Source of the DNA: Bacillota bacterium | Lineage (GTDB): Bacteria; Bacillota; Clostridia; Lachnospirales; Lachnospiraceae | Assembly (NCBI GenBank): GCA_023390555.1 | Contig: JAEWCQ010000002.1 | Location: 62,001-126,000, forward strand | Direction: 5' to 3' | Length of the DNA: 64,000 nucleotides | Part shown: piece after piece, positions 19,316 to 26,968 of the stretch | How the letters are laid out: each line of letters starts with the position of its first letter | Numbering within the stretch: position 1 is the stretch's first letter | Notes under the pieces: model-generated | The model's database searches: none | What the model was told of the DNA's origin: nothing | The model's input: the letters and a program-made list of their open reading frames with translations, nothing else | Position numbers and translations under genes: made by a program

Positions 19316-19343
19316 ATGCACGGAACGTGAACCGTCCGTGCAT
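19316..19343 (+). promoter_or_regulatory. Intercistronic stem-loop
   Basis: Perfect 9-bp arms ATGCACGGA (19316-19324) and TCCGTGCAT (19335-19343) with a 10-base loop, between the double-GH43 gene and the GH127-type gene. No U-run follows. Confidence 0.45.
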
Positions 19344-19435
19344 GTCCCTGAACTCGAGAACACTTTGCAGGAGAATACATGGCGTCATGCCATGTTGACT
19401 CATATAAATTTTAAATTGGGAGAAGGAGAAAAGAA

Positions 19436-22400
19436 ATGAAAAAGAAGCAAAGTAAGATCTCATGGAAGCGTTTCCTGGCAGGGGGACTGTCTGCGATTAT
19501 GGTAATCACAGGCGTTCAGGGGCTTCCGCAATTGACAGCTACAGTTAAGGCAGAAGAAACTACAAATGACGTGGTCTATTTTGTAGACTGCGGGGATTAC
19601 GTGGTGAACACCGTTTGCAGCGGTGACCAGTTTGGTACCCACAACAGTGTGACCGATCAGGCGTACGGGAAGGATGCGGCGACCGGATACACCTGGGGAA
19701 TTGCAGATACGGTCAGCAGCCCGCTTGTCAATGGTTCACCGTCTACCGGAGGAGTGGCAACGGACCATACCTGGCCGTATGAGTTTAGCTCAGCCGGAAA
19801 GGATGCAGCCAGTAAAACAGACACGAACCGGTATACCAAAAATCAGTATGAGAGCGGCGTAGCCATACGCTACATCGACTATAAGTTTGAATTGGAAGCG
19901 GGAAAATATCGTGTAGAGACCTATACGAAAGATCCTTGGGGATGCTCCAAGAGTCCGTCGCTCTTATTGGATACAACCGGGAAGACAGCGGATGAAATCA
20001 CAGCAGCCTTTTCCGCTGGAAGCGGAACGGTACTCACACCGGAAACTGCACAAAAGCAGGATGTTACCATGGATCAGTCCGGAACACTGACGGTAAGCTA
20101 TCGTGCGAGCGGCAGTACGAATCTGGCGATCAACGTCTGCTATATCAAGATTACCGATATCTCCAATGAAGATCCGAATGAGAATGTGGAAGCTGACCTG
20201 AATGCCATCTCGTTTGCCAACACAACAGTAACCGGCAATCTTACCCTGCCGGTACAGGGGTCAAACGGTTCGGTAATTACCTGGGAATCCTCCAATCCGG
20301 ATATTCTTGGAGCGGACGGAACAGTTTATCGTCCGGAGGCAGGCAGGGGAGATGCGACGGTATTTTTAACAGCAACCGCAACCTACGGCGGCGTATCGGA
20401 ATCGAAGAAGTTTTACTTTACCGTTCCGGCATTGAGCGACTGGACACAGATCAGTCAGTTTGAACTGAATGATGTGACCATCACCGATTCTTATTATGAA
20501 GCCGCTCATACCTCGGATGTGGAATTTTTAAAAAAATTTGATTCCGACCGGCTGCTGTCCAGATTCCGTGAGACTGCCGGACTCGATACGCTTGGAAAGT
20601 CTCCGTACAATGGATGGGAAAACAGTTACATAGGTGGACATACGATGGGACACTACCTGAGTGCCTGTGCCCAGGAGGTAAAGGCGACCGGCGATCAGGA
20701 ATTAAAAGAGAAATTAGACTACCTTGTAGATGAACTGAAGAAGTGTCAGGACAGTCTGGGAACGGGATTTATTTTCGGAGCACAGATTGAGAACAGCTCC
20801 GATGTAGAAAAGCAGTTCAATATTGTAGAAGGTAAAGATTCGGGCAAGACATGGGTGCCATGGTACACGATGCATAAGATTCTGGCAGGCCTTGTAGATG
20901 TTTACAAATACACCGGGAACACCGAAGCGCTGGAGGTCGCATCTGACCTTGGCGACTGGGTATATAACCGCGTCAGCAAATGGGATACGGCAACACAGAG
21001 CAGAGTGCTTGGAATTGAATACGGCGGAATGAACGACTGCCTGTATGAATTGTACAAATACACCGGAAAAGAAGAGCATAAAGAAGCGGCACACATGTTT
21101 GACGAAACTGCCCTGTTTGAAAAAGTATTAAAGGGCGGCAGCAATGTATTGAGCGGAAAACATGCCAACACTACGATTCCGAAGTTTCTCGGCGCATTGA
21201 ACCGCTATTCCGCATTAAAAGCACAGGGGGATACCCTGACAGCAGAGGATGAAAAATATCTTTCCTATGCAGAAGCCTTTTGGACCATGGTAGTGGAAAA
21301 GCATGCATTTATTACTGGCGGAGTCAGCGATATGGAGCATTTCCGGACAGATAATTCGCTGGATGCAAGCCGTACACAGTGCAACTGTGAGAGCTGCTGC
21401 GCCTATAATATGCTCAAGATATCCAGAGCGTTGTATCAGATTACCGGAGATAAGAAATACATGGATTATTATGAGCAGACACTCCGGAATGCAATTATGG
21501 GTGCGATTGATACCGACAATGGAACCACGACTTATTTTACACCGATGGCGACCGGATACTATAAGTATTTTAGTCAGGAAGATCCGGCAGACAATCAGTT
21601 TTGGTGCTGTACCGGAAGCGGTATGGAGAACTATACAAAGCTTGGCGACAGCATTTATTTTAACAACGGTTCGTCTTTAATCGTCAACCAGTATGTCGCT
21701 TCCAATATCACGTGGGCGGAGAAAAACGTGAAGGTGGAGCAGGATTCCGATGTCACTGCCAGCGAACAGGCGGCCTTTACGGTCAGGGCAGTGGATACGG
21801 GTACCGCAATCGGAATGACTTCCCTGTATTTAAGAGTACCGGATTGGATCAGCGGATCACCGTCTGTTGAAGTAAACGGTCAGACGCAGACGGCTGCAGC
21901 CTCCAATGGCTATATCTGTATCAGCCGGAACTGGCAGGATGGGGATACAGTAACCTTCCACTATCCGATGAAGGTGGTAGCATATGGATTAAGTGATAAT
22001 AATACGGTGTACGGCTTCAAATACGGTCCGACAGTACTTGCTGCCAAGCTTGGGACGGATAAATGGGATACCACCGTCTGGGCAGGTGCAAACCTGGCTG
22101 CGGCCGGATATAAGGTGGTTGGTTCGGAGAGTGCCTATCTACAGGTAACCTATGGAGCAACCGCACGTCAGATACTCGGTACCGAGACATTAAAAACCCA
22201 AAATACATCCATGACGGACTTTATCAAAAATATTGACCAGTACATGGTAAAAAGCGGTACAAGCAGCACACTGGAATTCAAGCTGACCGGTACGGATGCG
22301 GATGATAATTTCACGGACGGACTGACCTTTGTGCCGTTTAACACATTAAACGATGAACGCTATGGAATCTATTGGTATTTCGAAGGAAACAATACAGAGT

Positions 22401-24109
22401 CTTCAGAGGATAAGATTTTAAGCGACAAAGAAGAAGGAAGATTTGCGGCAAGTATCGTGGATTCCATTCAGCCGGGTTATGGACAGTATGAGACGGACAG
22501 CATCCATCAGATGCAGGAGACAGATACACAGGCAGCAAATCTCTCCGGTGTGGGAAGTACCCGTTATGCAAAAGCTGGCGGAAGCTTTACCTACAATATG
22601 GTCATTCATTCGGAGAAAGAAAATGCGCTGCTGTGTCAGTTTGTGAAAGAGGATAACGGTAAGAGCATTAAAATCACAGTCGGAGATACGGTAATCGCAC
22701 AGGAAACGCTCAATTATGATGGAAATGATACGGTTTATAAAAAGTACTATTCCATTCCTGCATCCGAACTGGAAAAAGCACAAAAGCTGACGGTAAGCGG
22801 AACCGATTATATGGTCGTCAGCGTAAAATTTGAGAGCAATGACAGCGGTGACAGTGCACGTCTGGCAAGCGGTCTTTATATGACGACGGCATATGGGAAA
22901 AATGCATCCATTGCAGAAGTTACCTCCGATACAGGAACCGTGAGCCAAAAGGGTACCAATATCACCATGGTTGTGCCAAAAGGCACGGCACAGGTTAAGG
23001 CAAGCTTTTCGATTGCAGATAAGCAGGGACTTTTGTATATCAATGATACGCTGGTAAACGATGCAAAGGTACAGACGATTGCGCTTACCGGAGAAAAGAC
23101 GGTGGCAGCACTGAAAGTCTATGGAGAAGACCATGAGACTTATCAGACTTATTCGCTTTCCATTTACTACGAAGGAAGCGAGCCGACGGAGCAGGTTACG
23201 GTGACCTATCAGGCCGGAACAGGCGGAATCATTTCGGGAAATGCAAGTCAGACGATTGCTAAGGGACAGACAACCACAGCAGTCACAGCAGTAGCGAATA
23301 CCGGATATGAATTCAGTAAGTGGAGCGACGGAGTTACAACGGCAAAGCGCACAGACAGCAATGTGACAGAGTCGAAAACAGTAACGGCGCAGTTTGTTAA
23401 AAAGACAGTAACGGTAACTTATAAAGCCGGTACAGGCGGCACAATTTCCGGTGTCACAACACAAAAGGTGGCATATGGTGCAAATGCAGACAGTGTAACG
23501 GCAAAAGCAAAGAGCGGCTATCAGTTTGTGAAATGGAGCGACGGTGTGAAAACAGCGAAGCGTACCGATACGTCTGTGAAAGCGGATAAGACGGTTACAG
23601 CTCAATTTGAAAAAATAGCAACAAAAATCAAGCTGGATACGACAAAAGTGACACTTGGCGTAAAAGAGACCTATACGTTAACCGCAAAAGTTACGCCTTC
23701 CGATGCAGCTGCATCCTCTAAGAAGGTCACGTGGAAAACGAGCAATGCCAAGATCGTAACCGTATCTAAGAGCGGGAAGCTCACCGCAAAAAAGACAGGA
23801 ACAGCAACGATTACGGCTACGACCGCAAGCGGAAAGAGCGTGACCTGCAAAGTGACCGTAAAGAAAGCTCCTTCCAAAGTGACGCTCAATGCAACAAGTC
23901 AGACACTGAAAACGGGAAAGACGTTTCAGATTAAGGTAACACTTCCGAAAAATACGGCAAGTAATGCGATTACCTATATGTCCGGGAACAAGAAAATTGT
24001 AACCGTATCCCAGAGCGGTAAGATCAAGGCAATAAAAAAAGGAAAGACTTTTGTAAAGGTAAAAACATTTAACGGAAAGACAAAGACCATTCAAATTACA
24101 GTAAAATAA
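19436..24109 (+). CDS. Giant secreted GH127/GH146-type beta-L-arabinofuranosidase (DUF1680)
   Basis: 1557 residues. Signal peptide about 1-38; N-terminal carbohydrate-binding-like domain (43-245); Ig-like (250-330); (alpha/alpha)6-barrel DUF1680 domain starting near 335, then beta domains to about 980 and a further accessory region to about 1150; a cadherin-like segment; two KWSDGV repeats (1255-1392) and two Big_2 domains (1395-1557). In HypBA1 a Glu-x-Cys and a Cys-Cys pair bind zinc and one Cys is the nucleophile; the matching residues here are Glu652-x-Cys654 (CNCESCC) and Cys724-Cys725 (FWCCTG), with Glu634 (DMEHF) a candidate acid/base. It should release beta-L-arabinofuranose, as on extensin or arabinogalactan side chains. 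GH127 versus GH146 cannot be settled by eye. ATG 19436 has AGAAGGAG upstream. Confidence 0.93.
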   Translation: MKKKQSKISWKRFLAGGLSAIMVITGVQGLPQLTATVKAEETTNDVVYFVDCGDYVVNTVCSGDQFGTHNSVTDQAYGKDAATGYTWGIADTVSSPLVNGSPSTGGVATDHTWPYEFSSAGKDAASKTDTNRYTKNQYESGVAIRYIDYKFELEAGKYRVETYTKDPWGCSKSPSLLLDTTGKTADEITAAFSAGSGTVLTPETAQKQDVTMDQSGTLTVSYRASGSTNLAINVCYIKITDISNEDPNENVEADLNAISFANTTVTGNLTLPVQGSNGSVITWESSNPDILGADGTVYRPEAGRGDATVFLTATATYGGVSESKKFYFTVPALSDWTQISQFELNDVTITDSYYEAAHTSDVEFLKKFDSDRLLSRFRETAGLDTLGKSPYNGWENSYIGGHTMGHYLSACAQEVKATGDQELKEKLDYLVDELKKCQDSLGTGFIFGAQIENSSDVEKQFNIVEGKDSGKTWVPWYTMHKILAGLVDVYKYTGNTEALEVASDLGDWVYNRVSKWDTATQSRVLGIEYGGMNDCLYELYKYTGKEEHKEAAHMFDETALFEKVLKGGSNVLSGKHANTTIPKFLGALNRYSALKAQGDTLTAEDEKYLSYAEAFWTMVVEKHAFITGGVSDMEHFRTDNSLDASRTQCNCESCCAYNMLKISRALYQITGDKKYMDYYEQTLRNAIMGAIDTDNGTTTYFTPMATGYYKYFSQEDPADNQFWCCTGSGMENYTKLGDSIYFNNGSSLIVNQYVASNITWAEKNVKVEQDSDVTASEQAAFTVRAVDTGTAIGMTSLYLRVPDWISGSPSVEVNGQTQTAAASNGYICISRNWQDGDTVTFHYPMKVVAYGLSDNNTVYGFKYGPTVLAAKLGTDKWDTTVWAGANLAAAGYKVVGSESAYLQVTYGATARQILGTETLKTQNTSMTDFIKNIDQYMVKSGTSSTLEFKLTGTDADDNFTDGLTFVPFNTLNDERYGIYWYFEGNNTESSEDKILSDKEEGRFAASIVDSIQPGYGQYETDSIHQMQETDTQAANLSGVGSTRYAKAGGSFTYNMVIHSEKENALLCQFVKEDNGKSIKITVGDTVIAQETLNYDGNDTVYKKYYSIPASELEKAQKLTVSGTDYMVVSVKFESNDSGDSARLASGLYMTTAYGKNASIAEVTSDTGTVSQKGTNITMVVPKGTAQVKASFSIADKQGLLYINDTLVNDAKVQTIALTGEKTVAALKVYGEDHETYQTYSLSIYYEGSEPTEQVTVTYQAGTGGIISGNASQTIAKGQTTTAVTAVANTGYEFSKWSDGVTTAKRTDSNVTESKTVTAQFVKKTVTVTYKAGTGGTISGVTTQKVAYGANADSVTAKAKSGYQFVKWSDGVKTAKRTDTSVKADKTVTAQFEKIATKIKLDTTKVTLGVKETYTLTAKVTPSDAAASSKKVTWKTSNAKIVTVSKSGKLTAKKTGTATITATTASGKSVTCKVTVKKAPSKVTLNATSQTLKTGKTFQIKVTLPKNTASNAITYMSGNKKIVTVSQSGKIKAIKKGKTFVKVKTFNGKTKTIQITVK
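23618..24109 (+). repeat. C-terminal double Big_2 module, copy 3 of 3 (492 bp)
   Basis: Same length and landmarks as the modules ending at 14019 and 19280, although this gene's catalytic domain belongs to an unrelated fold. Confidence 0.85.
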
Positions 24110-24130
24110 TGATTATTTTAGAACAACAAG

Positions 24131-24163
24131 AAACACGGGTGCAGATGCTGCATCTGTGTTTTT
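24131..24163 (+). terminator. Rho-independent terminator of the furanoside-degrading block
   Basis: Arms 24133-24144 and 24148-24159 pair over 12 bp (two G-U) with a 3-base loop, followed by TTTTT. It lies 22 bases after the GH127-type gene and closes the long + strand block. Confidence 0.85.
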
Positions 24164-24170
24164 GTATGGA

Positions 24171-24899
24171 TCAGATCCATCCGCCGTCCAGACGGATAAT
24201 CTGTCCGGTCAGATAGGAGCCGGCTGTCGCAAGTGAAGCGGCAAGGGATGCAACTTCCTCCGGTCTGCCGTAGCGTCCGCATGGAATCTCGGCCTCAAGC
24301 GATATTTTTTCCGCTTCGGAAAAACAAGCATTCATCTGTGTGTCGATCGCTCCGCAGGCAATTGCATTGACTTGTATATTGCTTGGTGCAAGCTCTTTGG
24401 CAAGCGACATGGTCAGGGCATTGACCGCACCTTTCGTAGCCGCATAGGCAGCCTCGCAGGAAGCGCCGACGATGCCCCAGACAGAGGAAATATTAATAAT
24501 CTTACCGCTCTTTTGGTGGACCATATGCGGAATTGCCTGTCTGCAGCAGTAGAACACAGAAGACAGATTCGTACTCAGGATACGGTCCCATTCTTCGGGC
24601 GTCATCTGATCAAGTAAGCCGATGTGAGAAATGCCGGCGTTGTTAACCAGAATATCAATGCCCCCAAACTGTGTATTTGCCTCCGCAAACATCCGGTCAA
24701 CAAAGGAACTGTCGCCGATATCTCCCACGCAGGTAAGGACATTTGTCTGGCAGGTCTCCCGCAGTTCTTCTGCCAGTGCTTCCAGTTCATCGGCGGAATG
24801 TATGCAGTTTAGGACAAGATGATAATGGCCGCGTGCAAATTCCGCGGCAATGGCGGCGCCGATTCCACGCGAAGCGCCTGTAATCAGGACGGTTTTCAT
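24171..24899 (-). CDS. ymfI: SDR oxidoreductase, likely YmfI-type EF-P 5-aminopentanone reductase
   Basis: 242 residues, a classical short-chain dehydrogenase: cofactor motif TGASRGIG at 7-14, NNAG near 86, catalytic Ser in NISS near 136 and YAATK near 150. The stretch SSVWGIVGASCEAAY and the C-terminal LDGGW resemble YmfI of Bacillus, which reduces 5-aminopentanone on elongation factor P; a FabG-like 3-oxoacyl reductase is the alternative. Start: minus-strand ATG at 24899 with AAGGAGA upstream; the frame is open further but that extension is not protein-like. It is a single gene, convergent with the glycosidase block. Confidence 0.85.
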   Translation of the reverse strand: MKTVLITGASRGIGAAIAAEFARGHYHLVLNCIHSADELEALAEELRETCQTNVLTCVGDIGDSSFVDRMFAEANTQFGGIDILVNNAGISHIGLLDQMTPEEWDRILSTNLSSVFYCCRQAIPHMVHQKSGKIINISSVWGIVGASCEAAYAATKGAVNALTMSLAKELAPSNIQVNAIACGAIDTQMNACFSEAEKISLEAEIPCGRYGRPEEVASLAASLATAGSYLTGQIIRLDGGWI

Positions 24900-24977
24900 G
24901 TATAGGATCTCCTTCTTTTCATATAGTAGGCAGGGCAGTGGAATACAAACATCCTGTCCTGTAAATAGTCTGAAATT

Positions 24978-24986
24978 ATTATAGCA
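24978..24986 (-). promoter_or_regulatory. Extended -10 promoter for the SDR gene
   Basis: Minus-strand TGCTATAAT, a perfect extended -10 about 80 bases upstream of the ATG. No good -35 is visible, which is tolerated with extended -10 elements. Confidence 0.5.
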
Positions 24987-25044
24987 TAATGAAGAAATAA
25001 AATTCGGAAAATGTGACAAAAATGTGCAAAATGTACAGAACGGC

Positions 25045-25072
25045 TTGTGCATCATAGAAAATATGGTATAAT
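25045..25072 (+). promoter_or_regulatory. Sigma-A promoter of hpf
   Basis: -35 TTGTGC (25045-25050), 16-bp spacer, -10 TATAAT (25067-25072) with an extended TGG just before it. Confidence 0.7.
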
Positions 25073-25124
25073 ATAAACATGATAGCAGTCTGTATCAAAT
25101 AAATGGAAAAAGGGGTTGGACATC

Positions 25125-25652
25125 ATGCGTATTACAATTAGCGGAAGAAACATCGAATTGACAGACGGCCTGAAGGCAGCAGTAGAAGAAAAAATCGGAA
25201 AACTGGAGAAATATTTTACACCGGAGACTGATGTTTATGTGACCTTGAGCGTAGAGAAGGAGAGACAGAAGATCGAGGTTACGATACCGGTAAAAGGTAA
25301 TATTATCCGCTCTGAGCAGGTAAGCAATGATATGTATGTTTCGATTGATCTGGTTGAGGAGATTATTGAGAGACAGCTGAAGAAATATAAGAACAAGATC
25401 ATTTCCAAACAGCAGAATACAAGTAATTTCCGTAAGGAATTTGTAGAAAAAGAGATTGACAGCGATGATGAGATCAAAATCATCCGTACCAAGAAGTTTG
25501 ATATGAAGCCAATGTATCCGGAAGACGCCTGCGTACAGATGGAATTATTGGGACATGACTTTTTCGTATTTGTAAATGCGGAATCTGACGATGTGAATGT
25601 TGTTTACAAGAGAAAGGGCAATACGTACGGTCTGATTGAACCAGAATTTTAG
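25125..25652 (+). CDS. hpf: Ribosome hibernation promoting factor, long form
   Basis: 175 residues, the length of the long Hpf/RaiA of Firmicutes. The N-terminal S30AE domain (about 1-100) binds the 30S decoding region, and the C-terminal domain (about 118-175, with EDACVQMELLGHDFFVF and the YGLIEP ending) mediates 100S ribosome dimerisation. It inactivates ribosomes in slow growth. ATG 25125 follows AGGGG at 25111-25115 with a 9-base gap; a TTG at 25116 in frame overlaps that site and is rejected. It has its own promoter and terminator, so it is monocistronic. Confidence 0.96.
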   Translation: MRITISGRNIELTDGLKAAVEEKIGKLEKYFTPETDVYVTLSVEKERQKIEVTIPVKGNIIRSEQVSNDMYVSIDLVEEIIERQLKKYKNKIISKQQNTSNFRKEFVEKEIDSDDEIKIIRTKKFDMKPMYPEDACVQMELLGHDFFVFVNAESDDVNVVYKRKGNTYGLIEPEF

Positions 25653-25724
25653 AATGTTCTGTTTCCCCTGGAGAAAGGGAAGGACAGGCAGTTTGATTTG
25701 AATATAATTGTGAAGAAATAGGAC

Positions 25725-25771
25725 AGCGGTGCTTTCGTATGCAGTATGTGCATATGGAAGCACCGCTTTTT
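25725..25771 (+). terminator. Rho-independent terminator after hpf
   Basis: Arms 25725-25736 and 25756-25767 pair over 12 bp (one G-U), with an inner TATGCA/TGCATA pairing, then TTTTT. Confidence 0.85.
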
Positions 25772-25775
25772 CCTG

Positions 25776-25784
25776 TGCTATACT
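25776..25784 (+). promoter_or_regulatory. Possible extended -10 promoter of the XRE/TPR regulator
   Basis: TGCTATACT directly after the hpf terminator, about 80 bases upstream of the regulator's ATG. No clear -35. Confidence 0.4.
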
Positions 25785-25865
25785 TGAGTGCGGCAGACTA
25801 CCATTGCCTGCATGCGGGGAAAATGTGCGAAGAAAAATGAGTTAGCACAAAGGAGAAATGAAACA

Positions 25866-26762
25866 ATGGCTTGGTACAAAGTGGGAGATTATATTCATGA
25901 TAACAGGAAAAAACGAGGGATTACACAGGAAGAACTGGCTTTTGGAATCTGCTCGCCGGGAACATTGTCCAGAATTGAAAATAACAGTCAGGTGCCGTCG
26001 GCGCGTACCTGTCAGGCCTTGCTGGAGCGTCTGGGAGAAGGAGAGCGTCTGTTTTCCGTATTTGCTTCTGCGGATGAAATCCGGAGTTATCAGATGAGCA
26101 GAAAGATTCTTAGGCTGCTTGCCGGGCACCGAAGTGACCGGTTGGAAGAGCTTCTGAAAAATTATGCGGACAGAATCGAGGATGAGCATCCGCTTGCTGT
26201 ACAGTTCTCCATCTATACCGGAGCAATTTATCGTGCAGCCAGGAAAGAAAATCCGGCAGGAATCTGCAAAGAACTGTACGGAGCGCTGCGGATTACGATG
26301 CGGGAAGAACTTGTGCCCGGTAATTGCACAGATAAGAGGCTCTTCACATTTGATGAGATTCTCATCTGGAATAATATTGCCATACAGCACAGACGGCTGG
26401 GAGAAGAGCAAAAGGCCCTGCATGTCCTGCTGGGCCTGCAGGAGTATATGGATACGCGAATGAGTGATGAAGAGGGAAAAGCAGGTCTCTATCCGGTAGT
26501 TCTATGTAATCTGGCAAAATGGAGAAATGAAATGCGGCAATACCTTCAGGCAGCCGAACATTGTGAACACGGTATTGCGATTTGTCTGGAATGGGGGAAA
26601 CTCCTGCCGCTGCCGTATCTGTTCTATCAGAGAGCTGTCAGTCTGAAAGAACTTGGAAAATATATAGAAGCAGGAGATTCATTCAGACGGGCAGCAGAGC
26701 TTCGTGAGATTTTGAATCTGGAAGAAGAAATCATAACGGAAGAAATGACAGTCGGCATATAG
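25866..26762 (+). CDS. XRE-family regulator with TPR-like C-terminal domain
   Basis: 298 residues. An N-terminal helix-turn-helix of XRE type (about 5-60, with TQEELAFGICSPGTLSRIEN as the recognition region) is followed by an all-helical TPR-like region (about 75-290). This layout is shared by RRNPP peptide-sensing regulators (PlcR, Rgg, ComR), but no cognate pheromone gene was recognised nearby, so peptide sensing is only a possibility. ATG 25866 follows AAAGGAG at 25849-25855. The gene stands alone between hpf and ddl; its target is unknown. Confidence 0.9.
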   Translation: MAWYKVGDYIHDNRKKRGITQEELAFGICSPGTLSRIENNSQVPSARTCQALLERLGEGERLFSVFASADEIRSYQMSRKILRLLAGHRSDRLEELLKNYADRIEDEHPLAVQFSIYTGAIYRAARKENPAGICKELYGALRITMREELVPGNCTDKRLFTFDEILIWNNIAIQHRRLGEEQKALHVLLGLQEYMDTRMSDEEGKAGLYPVVLCNLAKWRNEMRQYLQAAEHCEHGIAICLEWGKLLPLPYLFYQRAVSLKELGKYIEAGDSFRRAAELREILNLEEEIITEEMTVGI

Positions 26763-26815
26763 AAACAGGGAACAGGACGTTTTCTATCATAGAAACCGCA
26801 TGTTTTCCCCAAACC

Positions 26816-26858
26816 AAATATGCCGCAGGAAAAAGACTGTCGGGATACGGCATATTTT
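26816..26858 (+). terminator. Likely terminator after the XRE/TPR regulator
   Basis: Perfect 10-bp arms 26816-26825 (AAATATGCCG) and 26848-26857 (CGGCATATTT), loop of 22 bases, short U-run. The long loop makes it a moderate call. Confidence 0.5.
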
Positions 26859-26894
26859 GCAATATAATAGGCACGTTTTGCAATACTTCCTCAC

Positions 26895-26926
26895 TTGTCA
26901 TATCGGGCATTTTGTTATAGTATAAT
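26895..26926 (+). promoter_or_regulatory. Possible promoter of ddl-murF
   Basis: TTGTCA at 26895-26900 precedes two overlapping -10 candidates: TATAGT (26916-26921, 15-bp spacer, extended TGT) and TATAAT (26921-26926, 20-bp spacer). Spacing is non-ideal for either. Confidence 0.4.
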
Positions 26927-26968
26927 CATGATAATAGCAGAAGATACTGCAGAGAAAGGAACACTATC

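Noticed and set aside
22418..23605. 395-residue open frame on the minus strand
   Set aside because: Antisense to the GH127-type gene; Cys/Arg-rich translation typical of a shadow of repetitive Ig-like coding sequence.
4534..24109. Giant repeat-rich genes considered as adhesins or phage tail proteins
   Set aside because: Intact GH43 and DUF1680 catalytic motifs and neighbouring sugar importer identify them as glycosidases.
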